This document shows, piece by piece, positions 43,524 through 54,879 of a stretch of DNA of 64,000 nt; the first letter of the stretch is position 1; each line of letters starts with the position of its first letter. The notes under the pieces are model-generated. The model ran no database searches, was not told the origin of the DNA, and saw only the letters and a list, made by a program, of their open reading frames with translations. Origin of the DNA: Agaricus subrufescens (taxonomy: Eukaryota; Basidiomycota; Agaricomycetes; Agaricales; Agaricaceae); contig CM057063.1 of the NCBI GenBank assembly GCA_029945375.1, positions 2,043,894-2,107,893 on the forward strand, written 5' to 3'. Position numbers and translations under genes: made by a program.

Positions 43524-45145
43524 TTAACAGAGTTCATCGAATTTGCTAAACCAAATAGATGGCGAAGTTATGTCCTTAGCCGCTTGTATCCTCTTCATCT
43601 CCTCCGCACTCATTGAGCTTTGAGTTTGAAAATCATTGTCTACAAAGCGGAAGAGCCCACCACCATTATAGAACGTAATTGATGCCCTTTTGTCTTCGCC
43701 GTTCAAGGTTGTATTGCTATGGGTGATAGCGGCAGAAGGTATCAATACAGCTGAGCCTGCCGGGAATTGGATGACAAGTTTTGGTTCATGAAGTACCAAG
43801 TGACCGCTGGTAGTGTCGTCAAAAGTTCCAAGTGCAACCACTGCACACCAGCCATGAGCGAGATTCATGGAATCCCTATGGGGTCTGGTGACGACAGATG
43901 AGCCACCATTGGGGCAATGACATGCAAACACGCTTTTCTTGCTAATCTTTTTGAGATGAGCATACTGCGGTTGAGATAGAGTCAGATTGAGGGCATTGCG
44001 ATACTTTTCATATAACGTTGGAGCCCATCTATTGAAGGAGCCTATAAAGGGTCGTAAGACATAGCGCCTTTATCCAGGAAATTTTACTTACCGTCACAGA
44101 AACCAAGAACACGTCTTAAAGGCTTGGACTCTAAGAGAGCTCCAAGGCGATTTTGAAGGTATTTAGACTCAGGGACAACTTTTGTGATGCTGTCTGAACC
44201 TGGGCCATGCATGATTCCAGAGTCAAAACCTGGATAGTTTCCCTGTCGATTATTGACATACTTCTTCAGCACTTTCCCACTCCCTAGACTTTCCAGCTCA
44301 TTATAAAGCCCTTGACAGTCTCGCAAATAGTCATCCTCGCTGGGCCTGCCTGCAAGAACCGCAAATACAAGTCCCTCATCATCTACAAGCGGCTTAGCCT
44401 TGATACCTTTGAAAACAGATTAGACTATGATGAAATGATGACAGGAAGGAAACCCGGCTGCTTACCATCCCATGGAATGAGGGTATACCCATGTAACATC
44501 AATTCACCGAGACTGCCATGAGGAAATTCCTGAGCATTGTGGCCTAGGTGAAGGGCACCATACCCGCCAGCCTGGACCTTGATAGCCGAATACTTGAAAT
44601 TGGTATAGACAGGCTGGCTTGAGGCTATAACAGCCTGACGGTCTTGCTGGCTGCAGTTATGTCCACCTTCATTCCTTTTGCAGTGTTAGCTTGACGGCGA
44701 CGGTGGGCACCAGCATTAGTTGATGAGCGGCGGCTTTCGTTTCGTGGTTTTTTTGGCACCTATATTTCTTCTTCACAGGAAACTCATCATGAACATCATC
44801 TCCATAACCAGGTGAGGGGCTCAGCGACCGCTTGAGCAGAGTGGTTCTTCGAAGTATGGAGTCAGAAGATGTGGGGGACCTGGGAAAGCCAGGCAAGCCA
44901 TCGGAGATGAAAGGCTCAACCAAAGGTGTTGACAAGGAGATGGGTGGTGAGCTATTAGAGGATGGGCAAACAGGGGATGAATTGATAGCAAACGAGTTGA
45001 TGGTTGACGAGTTGATAGGGGACGAGTTGATAGGGGACGACCTGATGGAGGATGGGTAGCTAGAGGATCCTGTAAATTCACGCCCACTACAAGTCTTGCG
45101 TTGAACAAAAATTTGGAAGGGGTATGAAGCTGGGGCAAGAGGCAT
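43524..45145 (-). CDS. TET/JBP-type 2-oxoglutarate/Fe(II) dioxygenase
   Basis: Clear minus-strand exons are 43524-44041, 44092-44406 and 44466 to about 44690. The catalytic core has HRDSMNLAHGWCAVVALGTF (the HxD iron ligands), GHLVLHEPKLVIQFPAGSAV, then IPSAAITHSNT (distal His) and RASITFYNGGGLFRFVDN (2-oxoglutarate-binding Arg). The preceding exons read LVDDEGLVFAVLAGRPSEDD and SKPLRRVLGFCD. This order matches the fungal TET/JBP oxygenases, which oxidise thymine or 5-methylcytosine in nucleic acid and are known from transposon-linked expansions. The N-terminal exon (Ser-rich, then basic, 44669-45145) joins uncertainly near 44610. A Cys-containing block upstream (45234-45467) may belong too. 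Confidence 0.8.
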
Positions 45146-45543
45146 GAGTGAGAGGCGGATACGAAAAAAGTCAACTTTGAAGCTTACCTTTTAGGTAACA
45201 ATGCGAGCGTGGGCATGCCAAGCATAAGGGATGTCACCCATGCACCGTCTTACTGGGACCGCAGGGAGCAGTCGTAGGCCAGACAAGTGCATGGGTAGGG
45301 ACCATGCCTATACCGGATACCCAACTTTGAAGGCAGCTGTGACATTGGATGGTTTCGTTTGAGACTGCTAGACTGCGGTTGGTCATTGCAGCATGATTGG
45401 TTGTAGGATGGTTGTTGTTGAGCAGGAGTTGAGAGTTAAGGTTGATATGGGGGCTTCGGAGAAACATCTACAGGAAGAATTAGATTAACGAAGTATAGAA
45501 ACTAAACACCGCATCTGTACCTAGGGTCGTGTGGAATTTTGAG

Positions 45544-46901
45544 TCACCATATGCACTCGGAGCCACCCTGCCTGGGTAGGAAACGAGCTCGAAGAGAAGA
45601 CAGGAAGAAAACATGCGGGTTACAGGCCAGACCACGTGAAGGTTGAGCACGACCTTTGCCTTTGCTATTGTTTCTTGATTGAGCACCGCAGAAGAGAGGC
45701 GATTGGCGACCGGAAGGGGACGGGCTACCCAAGAGTCTGGTTGGGAGGGAGAAAGTGTGAGGGAAGATTCTGGAGGAACCAGTGGGAGAGGAATTTGCAG
45801 AAGTCGGGGAAGATGAAGGGGGAGAGCTACTATGAAAGTTGCTGGAGAAAGCTCTACTGGGAGATGAAAGGGCGTCCAATATACGTGGTAATAGCGTCTT
45901 GAATGGGTTAGATGGCTGAGGCATATTTGGCATTGAGATAGATTCGGTTGGATGATTGAGGCTCAGGAAGGATGAGGCGCTTAGTCCAGAGCCTGTGTTG
46001 TAGGTGTGGAACCTCTGATGAGACCACGTAGCATGGGAGTTGAGGCCAAATGACATGGATCGTTGGTGAGAGCGCGGATAACCGCTGGGGATACGGAATA
46101 CGGGTAAAACGTCGCCTTTGAGTTCGTCCGCATCAATGATAGAGTAGTCCGCTGTAGGCATTGGAGAGGACTGGCGTGGAGGAGGCCAGTTGTCCCCTCC
46201 ATTGTCATCTGGGCCATAGGGTGACGGCGCCTGCGCAATATCTGTGGTTGTGAGAAACAGTGACCCAAGGGCGCTGCTCAGGAGATATGAGAAACGAGGG
46301 TTGATAGAATAGTCCTGCAGTCCCTGGGAGCCAGCTGGCAAAGAGTGGCCGGGCATTTGTGTCTGTATTGTGAGAGCGGACCCTGAGGGCCGACACTGAT
46401 GCTGTGATGGTATGGCACACGATGGTGGTGCAGAGAGTGTTGAAGAAGAGGTTGTAGGTGGCCTGGGTCTGGGCGGCAGTGGGGGTAAGGAGGAGGGGGA
46501 ATCTGGGTGGCCTGGAGATGTGGGCTGGGCAGGGAGCAGGAGGCGGAGGCTAAGTACTCCTCGCAAGATATGACGGCGTTCAAGACGGGCCCGTGACTCT
46601 CCGCTGCAAATACCCGCAGCATGAGCATATTAATGTTATACACAAGTATGGGCTCACCGTTTAGTCTTCACTTTGTTGTAGTAATCCCGAGCAGTCTCCG
46701 ACTCCTTCTTGCTTTATCAGCCTCTTTCTCTGTCATAGCTATGACATCGTCCAGCCTCCACATAGATGCTAGCTTTGGGAAGACCAGAAGAGTGGGGGAG
46801 GTAAGGTGGAGATGTTGGTGATAGAGAAGAAAGAGGGACTGCACAGATCGTCGCAAGTTAGGATGTGACAGCGTGACTGTAGTCTCATCTGGGCACGCCA
46901 A
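45544..46901 (-). pseudogene. Unrecognised Ser/Pro-rich protein with charged N-terminal helix
   Basis: Minus-strand start at 46901 (MACPDETTVTLSHPNLRRSV), then DDVIAMTEKEADKARRSRRL and a TGA at 46668-46670 where Trp or Arg would fit. After an intron the reading resumes ESRARLERRHILRGVLSL and continues as a Ser/Pro-rich tail (KGDVLPVFRIPSGYPRSHQR, LLPRILDALSSPSRAFSSNF) to 45544. No family was recognised; it is probably a disordered regulatory protein. It starts only about 90 bases from the divergent DAP1 piece, as neighbours in a host chromosome would, so the pair may have been captured together. Confidence 0.45.
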
Positions 46902-47402
46902 TAAACACCGCCCTCTTTCTCTACATCCTCTACTCTGTCCAGCACATCATCGTCTCCAAGACCTCTCCCCCGCGCCCCGTCCCCAACGAGTTCAAGGCTG
47001 GCTACTCATGTATTCCCAAGTCACATTTCCCCTCCGTCCTCTTCAAGGTCTACACCCCCAAGACGCTCGAGCCTTTCAACGGAACGAATGGTGAACGGAT
47101 TCTGCTCGCCATTCATGGCACGGTGTACGATGTGACGAGTGGCAGGAACTTCTACGGGCCCTGGTGAGTGCACTGGCCGCAACACACATGTATACATATA
47201 CATATATGCGCAGATGGCATGTATGGCAACTTTGCCGGAAGAGATGCCTCGAGGGGCATGGCCAAGCAGAGCTTCGATCCCGGTGAGCAGCGACGAGGCC
47301 GTGCGGTGACGACTTGCTGAACAGGGGCATCTCTCACAGAGGTACTGATGCCGGTAGGCCAACCGCTCGACAAGCTCGACGACCTCAAACCAGACAAAGT
47401 GT
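46898..47402 (+). pseudogene. DAP1: DAP1/MAPR cytochrome b5-like haem protein fragment
   Basis: Exon 1 (about 46898-47163) has a short hydrophobic start (ALFLYILYSVQHIIVSKT) and the b5-like fold FKVYTPKTLEPFNGTNGERI, then LLAIHGTVYDVTSGRNFYGP. Exon 2 (47214-47282) reads GMYGNFAGRDASRGMAKQSF. Exon 3 (47340 onward) reads LMPVGQPLDKLDDLKPDK and stops in unrelated sequence near 47402. The exon 1-2 joint is out of phase by one base (ccctg before gtgagt), and the C-terminal end is lost. Intact Dap1/PGRMC proteins bind haem and support cytochrome P450 steps of sterol synthesis at the ER. Confidence 0.75.
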
Positions 47403-47404
47403 AT

Positions 47405-48457
47405 GTTCTCTCTTTTGTCTAAATTGCCAGCTTCGCCACACAAGAAACGGCCAGTAACACAACTACATTTGATCTTGTCACACGAATATGTAGTTGTGTT
47501 TGTATCATAGCCGGTCTGTTTCTGCGAAGAACATCCCTGCAACGCACAATAGAAAGACTCGACTTCTGCAGTCCAGAATTGGAATGAACAAGTTGACTCT
47601 TGACGGTCGCAGCTGAAGGTCACTTGGGGGGGTTGGTCTGGGAGCATATCAAGGATCTTTCAGTCTGAACGAAAACATTAGGCAAGAAGATGCATGGGGT
47701 GCAACCAACGTACTGGTCACATTGCACATTTGATGATTACTGAAAACCGTTTCCCCGCCTGTGTAACAAGTCATGTTCCCATCGTTGGCGTTATCGAGTA
47801 ACGACGAGACCTCAGGAATGGGAAAGCCTACGCAGGCGTCATCATTCTTGCACACTGATGTCAAGAATTAATTGACAGGTAATGAATCATTCGGACAACA
47901 CACACCATTGCAATTCACACCTCCCCAGCCGTCTTTGCACTGGCACGATTCTCCTTCTTTCCTCGGTCTCCGGTGGGCACCATCTGACAGGGAATCGCAC
48001 TCTGGCACTTGTATGAGATACATAGTTGAACGCAAGCAGGACAAGCGTACGAGGCGTGAGACAGTCGATGCCAGACCAGCCGGGGGGGCATTCGCACTGG
48101 CCATTGAACTTGTTGCAGCTTCCATATTGGCCACAGCTAAAGGCTGGAAGCATGCAGTTGAAACACGGTGGACACTTCTCTGATGACGTAGCTGGTTCAG
48201 CGCATGATCAGGCCATGGCAGGCTGAGATACTCACCGGGCACGAGCTCATAGTCCGGCGACAACGCCTACAGGGATAGTCATGAAGGGTCAGGCATCAGA
48301 CTCCGCAGCCACTCACAGGTAGAAGTGAGGTGCCATTGTCGGGCTGGCGATAACCGCCAGATTTGTTCCGCTGCGCCACGACACTAGGCGGCGAGAGCGC
48401 GAGCAGCAGCAGGGGCCAAAGCAGAGCCCCCCGCAGGTTTGGCTTGAGAAAGAACAT
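47405..48457 (-). pseudogene. ADP1: ADP1-like ABC transporter, N-terminal ectodomain only
   Basis: The minus strand starts at 48457 with a signal peptide (MFFLKPNLRGALLWPLLLLA), followed by EGF-like cysteine modules: [29 protein letters not shown], then [16 protein letters not shown]. Next come DDACVGFPIPEVSSLLDNAN, MTCYTGGETVF, CSFQFWTAEVESFYCALQGC and IKCSCVTGRFLCGEAGNLD. This is the lumenal region unique to the Adp1 type of ABCG transporter. The ATPase and membrane domains are missing: the sequence meets the truncated DAP1 piece tail-to-tail at about 47403-47425. Frames are locally broken near 47920-48060. Confidence 0.75.
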
Positions 48458-48546
48458 GGTCGCCGATGAGGAGGAAATGCCGACGGACCAGATCCATGGG
48501 CTGCGTGACCCAGGTGGACGCCGAGCGCGGGTTGGGCGGCGCACAC

Positions 48547-50299
48547 ATGGACAAACAACAAGCCATGTTCTCCCCCTTCGATTACGCGTTCTTCGCATTT
48601 GGCTGGGCCTATGTACTGCTAGCACCGTACACAAAGGTCGAGGAAAGCTTCAATATACAGGCCGTCCATGATTTTCTCTCCTACGGCCTCTTTCCGGACA
48701 GACTGAGCAATGTGAGCCCAACCCACGTGCTGGAGTCCCCGGCCAATGCTCACAGAAACAGTTCGACCATTTCACTTTTGCGGGCGCCGTTCCCCGAACT
48801 TTCCTCGGAAGTGCCACGCTTGCCATCCTCACAGGCCCTTTTCTCAATGTAGCCGCTTATCTCAACTTGATATCTTCCAAGGCCGACCTCCAGATCATCG
48901 GTTCGTTCTCGTTGATTCTGCACCAGTCCGTCTATTGACCAGGACGTCTAGCTCGGCTCGTTCTTGTGACCTGCAATGCTATGTCACTGGTTCTTATCCG
49001 CAAAGCCGTGTTGAATCGCTTTGGATCAGGAACAGCTTTATGCTTCACTTTACTCACATGCAGCCAGTTCCATCTCCTTTTTTGGATGGGTAGGACACTG
49101 CCGAACATGTTTGCGATGCCCCTGGGTATGCCTGCGCTTCCATCCCTGGAACACTTGTCCACTCTGACATAGATTTGTATTCGGCATCACACAGTCAATC
49201 TAGCCTTCGCTTATGCCTCTATGTACAACAGCAGTCGTTATTCAATCCGACTTTCCGAGAAATCTTGGAGATTAGCTTTCTGGTGCCTCGCCATCTCGAC
49301 CGTTATCTTCCGTGTGGAGCTAGTCCTTCTCTGGGCGCCTTTCCTGCTTCAGGCATTAATCCAGGGACATATCTCATTTTATACTGTCGTCGCCACGAAC
49401 CTTGTGGCTGGCACCACGGCTGCAGGTAAGTCCGTGATCCCGCGGTCGTAAAGATGACTGAGCTGACATATCTAGTGGTGTCATTTGCTTTCGATTCCTT
49501 CTTTTGGAAGAAAAATGTTTTACCTGAACTCACATCGTTCATATTCAACGTTGCACAAGGTCAAAGTGCTCAATGGGGGGTGAGCGGCATGAGCATTGAA
49601 TTGTATGGCTACCCCCGCTGACTCTGGGACAGGTTTCTCCCTTCATGGACTATTTTGTGGTTCATCTCCCCAAATTGCTTATGACCGGCCTTCCTCTGGC
49701 ATGTATCGGCTTGCTCGTAGATTCACGAATCTTTCCGATTCTCCTTCCATTTGTCATATACGTCGCACTGATCAGCAACTTGGGGCACAAGGAATGGCGT
49801 TTCATCATCTACACCGTTCCCGCCTTCAACGTCGCCACCTCTTCTGGTCTAAGATACTTGTATGTCGCTGTTCCTCAAATTTCATTTGATCGTTTCCGGC
49901 TAACATCTCTTTTTCAGTTTAACAAGACGCAAGTCGACCATTCTTGGCCAAATTTCTTTTACAGCCGCTCTCGGCCTTCTGGCCGCGAACCTCGGGCTGA
50001 CTACCCTTCTGGTCCATATCTCCATGAACAATTACCCTGGTGGTGAGGCCATCGCCGCTTTCCACCAACTTGTTCCCGCTACAACATTGCGTAAGTGAAC
50101 ACTAATACTCTTATTCTTGAGATCTTTTCTCACTCGGTCTTATTGCTTAGCACCGCATCATGTACACATCTGTAACCTTGCTGCTCAGTCAGGGGCTTCC
50201 CTTTTCCAGCATCTCCACTCCCCGCCCTACCATTCCGCTTTATACTTGTGGCCTATCGGGCTGACAGCCATTCAGAGACAACATGAAAGGTTGCCTTGA
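48547..50299 (+). CDS. ALG12: ALG12-like mannosyltransferase, altered C-terminus
   Basis: Eight exons join in phase: 48547-48711, 48756-48900, 48943-49125, 49195-49425, 49476-49579, 49633-49859, 49918-50090 and 50151-50299. The start MDKQQAMFSPFDYAFFAFG leads to LLAPYTKVEESFNIQAVHD, the conserved lumenal loop of dolichol-phosphate-mannose-dependent transferases. Later come LLTCSQFHLLFWMGRTLPN, LISNLGHKEWRFIIYTVPAF and ISMNNYPGGEAIAAFHQL, then HVHICNLAAQSGASLFQHL. Alg12 adds the eighth mannose (alpha-1,6) to the lipid-linked oligosaccharide in the ER. No stop interrupts the frame, but the last 20 residues lack family character, so the C-terminus is probably truncated. It lies 89 bases from the divergent ADP1 start. 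Confidence 0.8.
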
Positions 50300-50504
50300 T
50301 GTCGATGGCCGAGACGATCACCAGGATGTATCTGTGGTGTGGACATCAGCGAGTGTGAGCGAAAAAAATGGAAAACAGGGACCCGCACTGCTGCTGCGAC
50401 GGGACCCTCGACTTGCTCATCTTGTTCCACAGATGCGTGTACAGCGTCGGCACAGGCTCGAGCATGTGTGTGTTGGGCGGTGGCTCCGTCTGCCACTCGT
50501 GCTC

Positions 50505-51056
50505 CACGGTACTCGCCATGCCCACTGACATCCACCTCCTCACCCGGCACTGGGCCAACGAGCGACACGCCCCCGACATCCTCCCCGCCTAACACCACCT
50601 CCTCGCTGCCATCCTCGACCACCTCCGCAGGCAAGTCCACCCGCCCCACACAGCCCTCTTGCCTCATCAATCACACACAGACAGTCCAACGCCGTCCAGC
50701 TCCTCAGGGGCAACCCCCTCTCCGACGACGAGCACCTCAGGATCACCCTCGTCCAGCTCAACATTGAGCGCGTCAAGTTTATTGTCCGCTCCTACCTCCG
50801 CATGTGGCTCTACAAAGTGTGTGCCTTTCATGACAATTTTGATGGTGCCTAAATGCTGGTTTGTAGATAGAGAAATATGCGCGCTATATCACATCCAATG
50901 CCGATGTCCAGACGCACCTCACTGCCGCGGAGCGCGAGCATGCTAGTCGCCACGCCGACCTCACCGACAGACGTTTTAACTACAGTGTTCTCCAGAGGCT
51001 GCCTAAGACTCAGCAGCACCTCGACAATGAGACGCCGCACTACGAGGGTCAAGTTT
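50505..51056 (+). pseudogene. SLD5: GINS subunit SLD5 fragment
   Basis: The reading RHWANERHAPDILP meets a TAA (50590-50592), then continues HHLLAAILDHLRR in the same frame. The next intron seems to use a GC-AG pair (gcaagtcc...cacag). The following exon reads VQLLRGNPLSDDEHLRITL and IERVKFIVRSYLRMWLYK. After another intron come IEKYARYITSNADVQTHLTA and RFNYSVLQRLPKTQQHLD. This is the helical A domain of Sld5, part of the CMG replicative helicase. The B domain is missing. The expected residue at the stop is Glu. Confidence 0.75.
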
Positions 51057-51749
51057 GAGATGAAGGATATTGAAGTGAAGGGAACTTCGTTGTACAGGAC
51101 CCGATGCGTGCCTGTCCTGGGAAGAATTTGGCAAAGACAAGGTTAACCAGGATATGCGTACCATGGAGCTAGATGAGGGTCTGAACAGGAGGCAAATTGA
51201 GATTGGCATCGCCGTCGATAGCTTAGTGTAATTCATGTTTGAAATTATGGCTGCTGTGGTATGTTCCCTCTCTGATTGTTGAAATCAATATTCTAATCGA
51301 GTCAGGTAGAACGAAACTTCTATTGTAACGCTGAACACATGCTATGGGATACATTCAAATGGGTACGTTGCCGTCAACTTGATACACTAGTACTAAGCAT
51401 AATGCCAAGTCTGCATAGCCCACGCTTCTCATTGCCACCGATTTTATAGTCATCTTAGGTCATTCTTTGATGGCGCTGTGAATTTCTCCAATCCCCTACA
51501 TCTGTCTGGCCTAAGACTGTTCCCTGTGGTCCCAGTAAGACGGTGCAGTGGGCGCTTTGGATGATCCTCGTGTTTTATAGTCAAAATGTGAGATTATGCT
51601 TCGGCACAATATGTGGGGGTGTGTTATTGACGTATGTTTACTAGTCAAATTTGTTTGGCGTAGCTGTGCTGGGCTCTCGTAAAAGGTCACAAGGTGTTCA
51701 ATTATTCGCCACGTCTTCTCCGCTCCAACTCGTTTCATCAATAGCCCAC
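51057..51749. other. Short unassigned coding-like piece and spacer
   Basis: The plus strand near 51108-51231 reads WEEFGKDKVNQDMRTMELDE and RRQIEIGIAVDSLV, which looks like a real exon of an unknown gene but has no partners. The rest (51240-51749) shows no gene. Confidence 0.35.
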
Positions 51750-54696
51750 ATGGAAGGAAAGGGTAATGTGCCAGAGTCTAACAATAGCACTCCACGTCCA
51801 GGATTGCAAACCCGCTCCAGCAACAAGACCAAACGTGTCGGCCTTGTTGATGCTCCTAAGAAGCGAAGGACCCCTGTCCAGAAAAAAGCAGACGAAAAAA
51901 AGGCTCGAATGGACAAGATAGCGGTCAAGAAGTATACCGAGGAGACTATACGCAAGATCAAGGCAGAGGCCCGGAGGAGGGCAGAAGAACAGGAGCATCA
52001 CATCACTCCTCCACCAAAGCTTATTCGAAACAAGGTTAAGAAGCTCTGTCATAATGTATATACCATTGAGCTAAGTCCTTTAAAGCAGGTTTTGAATCAT
52101 GATAACAAAGTCTGGCCTGAAGAAGACCAGGATTCAGAGGATTATGAAGGATCCGAACCGCCTTCTCCCCTCGATAGAACTATTCGGCAAAAAAGCAAAG
52201 GGCTAAGGAGCATCCGAGAAGTGATAGAAACTGTCAGGTCAGCTGATGAAAATGACAAGGAAGATGGTGATCGGGATGAGAATGGTGATCGAGACGGTGA
52301 TCGAGATGGTGATCGAGATGATGATGCGGAAGTAAGTGAACAATCAATTAGAATAGGCTTGACTAAAAAGGTGTTTTTTCTAGCATCAATCGGCAATTGG
52401 GAACAATAAGCCTGAATCGTCAAGGGGAAAAAGTTCAAAAAATTGCCATGTAAGTCATAGATATCTGATTCAGTATTTCATCTATACTGAGCTCCATATC
52501 CAAGCCTGACAGTGGAGAAGATTTCGAATTTGAAGTAGTGGATAATAAAGTATATTCAGATGATACTGATGGTGAGCATGCCCCGGTTCGGGAACGGACC
52601 CAGGTTCGAGAGCGTGCCCTGGTTGCCCAGGTTCAAGAGCGTGCCCAGGTTCAAGAGCGCGCCCAGGTTCAAGAGCGCACCCAGGTTCAAGAACGCAATA
52701 GGATAAAGAAGGTCCAGCCGAAGTATAAGCAGCCGAAATGGCAGAATTTGCCATCAGAACTGTCATCAGACAGTTCTGATGAGGGTCGTCACCACCGGTT
52801 TGTTCCTCTTAACCACCATGACCTCGTTTCTGACCAACTTCCTCTCCACTCTTGATCCCCAAACTCTTCTCCACTTTGCATTTCATGCTGCTCTCATTAG
52901 GACCAAGGGAAAATCAGGTGCTGACCGGTATCCACGTACTAGGGCCAGGGACGCTGTAACCGGTCACAAGTCAAGGCGCCCGAACACCAGCAGAGCAACA
53001 CCAAAGTATAGGCAGACAGAGACCGATGATGAGCTCCAGGATGGTGGAATATCTGAGTGTGATGAGCTTAATGGGCGGGAACGAGATGAGGCCCGCAACA
53101 GCCCGATGAAGAATGGGCGGCAAGCTCATAGCGAGGTTCGTTTTAACCTCTGACACCATTCATTTTGATTCATTCCTCCATACAAGAACATTGTTGCAGT
53201 GAAAGAGACTCAAAGAAAGTCAAAGGGACAATCTTCTGACGATCATTGATTCAAGACAGAAGACCTCCCTTCTATTATTGTGCAGCTATGGAAGACGAAA
53301 TGGCTCCCTCAGTTGTACGCCTGGTATGGTACAGAGCAGAACCCTTGGAAGGTAGAACCAGCCAACCTTGTGCGCTGCCTCAATGCAATTGCGGACCAGT
53401 ATGCGACCTTGGAGTGTAAGCTTCCTGAGGAGATCCCGAAGGCTATGGAAATGCCATTATATCAAGTGGTGCGTATGTCCTTGATTGTAAGAGCACCTAA
53501 TACATTTGTTTCAGGCTACTTATCGGCTAGCCGATGGATGGCGAACTATTTTTGGTTCCGCTGCTATCTGGGCACTTATCAACTACTTCGAAGATAACTT
53601 AGAACAATTCGGTGAATCAGACTCTAAGCGTCAAGGTTACGCTCAATATCTCCTGAAGGATCTCCGTTTCATTTATGGACTCACAGATAGTTCTGACCCC
53701 AAAGTAAGTGACGTTTATTCATAGCATTACTAGCTAACTGTCTTATAGAAGTGGATTGGAAGATTCCGTGGTCAACTTGTGTCCGCTACGTTAGCCAGCC
53801 ATATAGAGAAGATCAGTGGTTCAGCTTACTTAAGAAGATTTCCCTTCAAAGAGGATTTCCGCCTTCCAACTGCTGCAATTGCAATGGCTGCTGCTTCGGT
53901 AAGATTTTGTCATCATCTCTCTCTAAATCTAATATGCTACTAGAGTGAACGCGCTCTCAAACTCTTCGCTGATGGTGTTATCACTGTCAAATCTATCCGT
54001 GATGCTCAGCACCGCAAGTCAAAGGTTATTACCTTTCGCTTTGAGAAGGGAAGGAAGGGCATAGAAACAGCATCGTATGCTTCTTTTAACAAGATATCAT
54101 GGGGGAAAGCCACCGCATCTTATGCTGCTTCGGCAAGTACGCTTACCCTTGAACAATTTAACAAAGTGTTCCAGGATGCTATCAGCTACTCTAGCCGGAA
54201 GGAGAATCAAAATGGTGACCCAGATATTGACTACTTTGAGAATCCTGACGCTCTCCAAGATGATCCCCGTGCTATGCTGACAGAGGATAATGATGGAACT
54301 AACACAGTTGCTGTTACTCCGGCTCGTACATGGTCTGCTATCCCCTCTGCAGTTCTGAATTTGAAGGACATACCTGCTGCATCAACCAGTAACCATGGCC
54401 GTTCCCATTCCCGCTCACCTCTTCGCAACCAGTCATCCTCTTATCACAAGCATGGTCGTTCTCTATCTCCTGAACGCTCTCGCTCTCGCTCTCCACACCA
54501 ACGTAAACGTCGTACCCGTAACACGTCTAACCAAAGTAATAACAAGCGTGGCCGATCTCCCTCTCCCCGTCGTAAACGTCGCCCCTCTCCTTCCCATCAA
54601 GGCCACCGTAATCGCTCTTCTTCACCTCCTTATCGGAGGCGGCGTGTGGCAGATGAGCCTGCCCATCATCAAAGGTCTTCCAAGCGTCGTACTTAA
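51750..54696 (+). CDS. Transposon-associated basic protein with hexapeptide repeat and RS tail
   Basis: Exons: 51750-52331, 52384-52449, from 52505, then about 52902-53136, about 53283-53470, 53517-53703, 53750-53898, and from about 53944 to 54696. The start MEGKGNVPESNNSTPRPGLQ leads to a basic segment (KKRRTPVQKKADEKKARMDK) and a GDRDGDRDGD run. A six-residue repeat follows (AQVQER/TQVQER, about six units). The folded-looking centre has WLPQLYAWYGTEQNPWKVEP, GWRTIFGSAAIWALINYFED and KKWIGRFRGQLVSATLASHI. The C-terminus is an Arg/Ser-rich tail (SRSPLRNQSS, RGRSPSPRRKRRPSPS) like splicing-factor RS domains. No known family. Its position just inside the right repeat array, pointing outward, suggests a second transposon gene. 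Confidence 0.6.
52580..52700 (+). repeat. 18-bp tandem repeat coding for (A/T)QVQER
   Basis: The unit caggttcaagagcgygcc recurs about six times in frame, with diverged units upstream (caggttcgagagcgtgcc). All units are multiples of three. Confidence 0.9.
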
Positions 54697-54879
54697 TCTT
54701 GAAATAGTAAGTTGTTTCGGTTGTGTGCTACTTGTTTGTTGACCCTGTCCTACCAGGCACACATCTTATAGTCTTTCTAGTATTGTTTTACCCCCACTCA
54801 TTCTATCATCACGCCCACTAGCTACTGTAATTTCCGATATCTAGTATCTGGCCAGACTGAACTATTTTAATACAGCTTT

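Noticed and set aside
44832..45059. Plus-strand 75-codon acidic frame
   Set aside because: It is antisense to the Ser-rich N-terminal exon of the TET/JBP gene; the repeated gelig/geli pattern mirrors repeated Ser-Ser-Pro codons.
50272..50670. Minus-strand 132-codon Val/Gly/Glu-rich frame
   Set aside because: It is antisense to the SLD5 fragment and its GC-rich flank, with no splice sites or motifs of its own.
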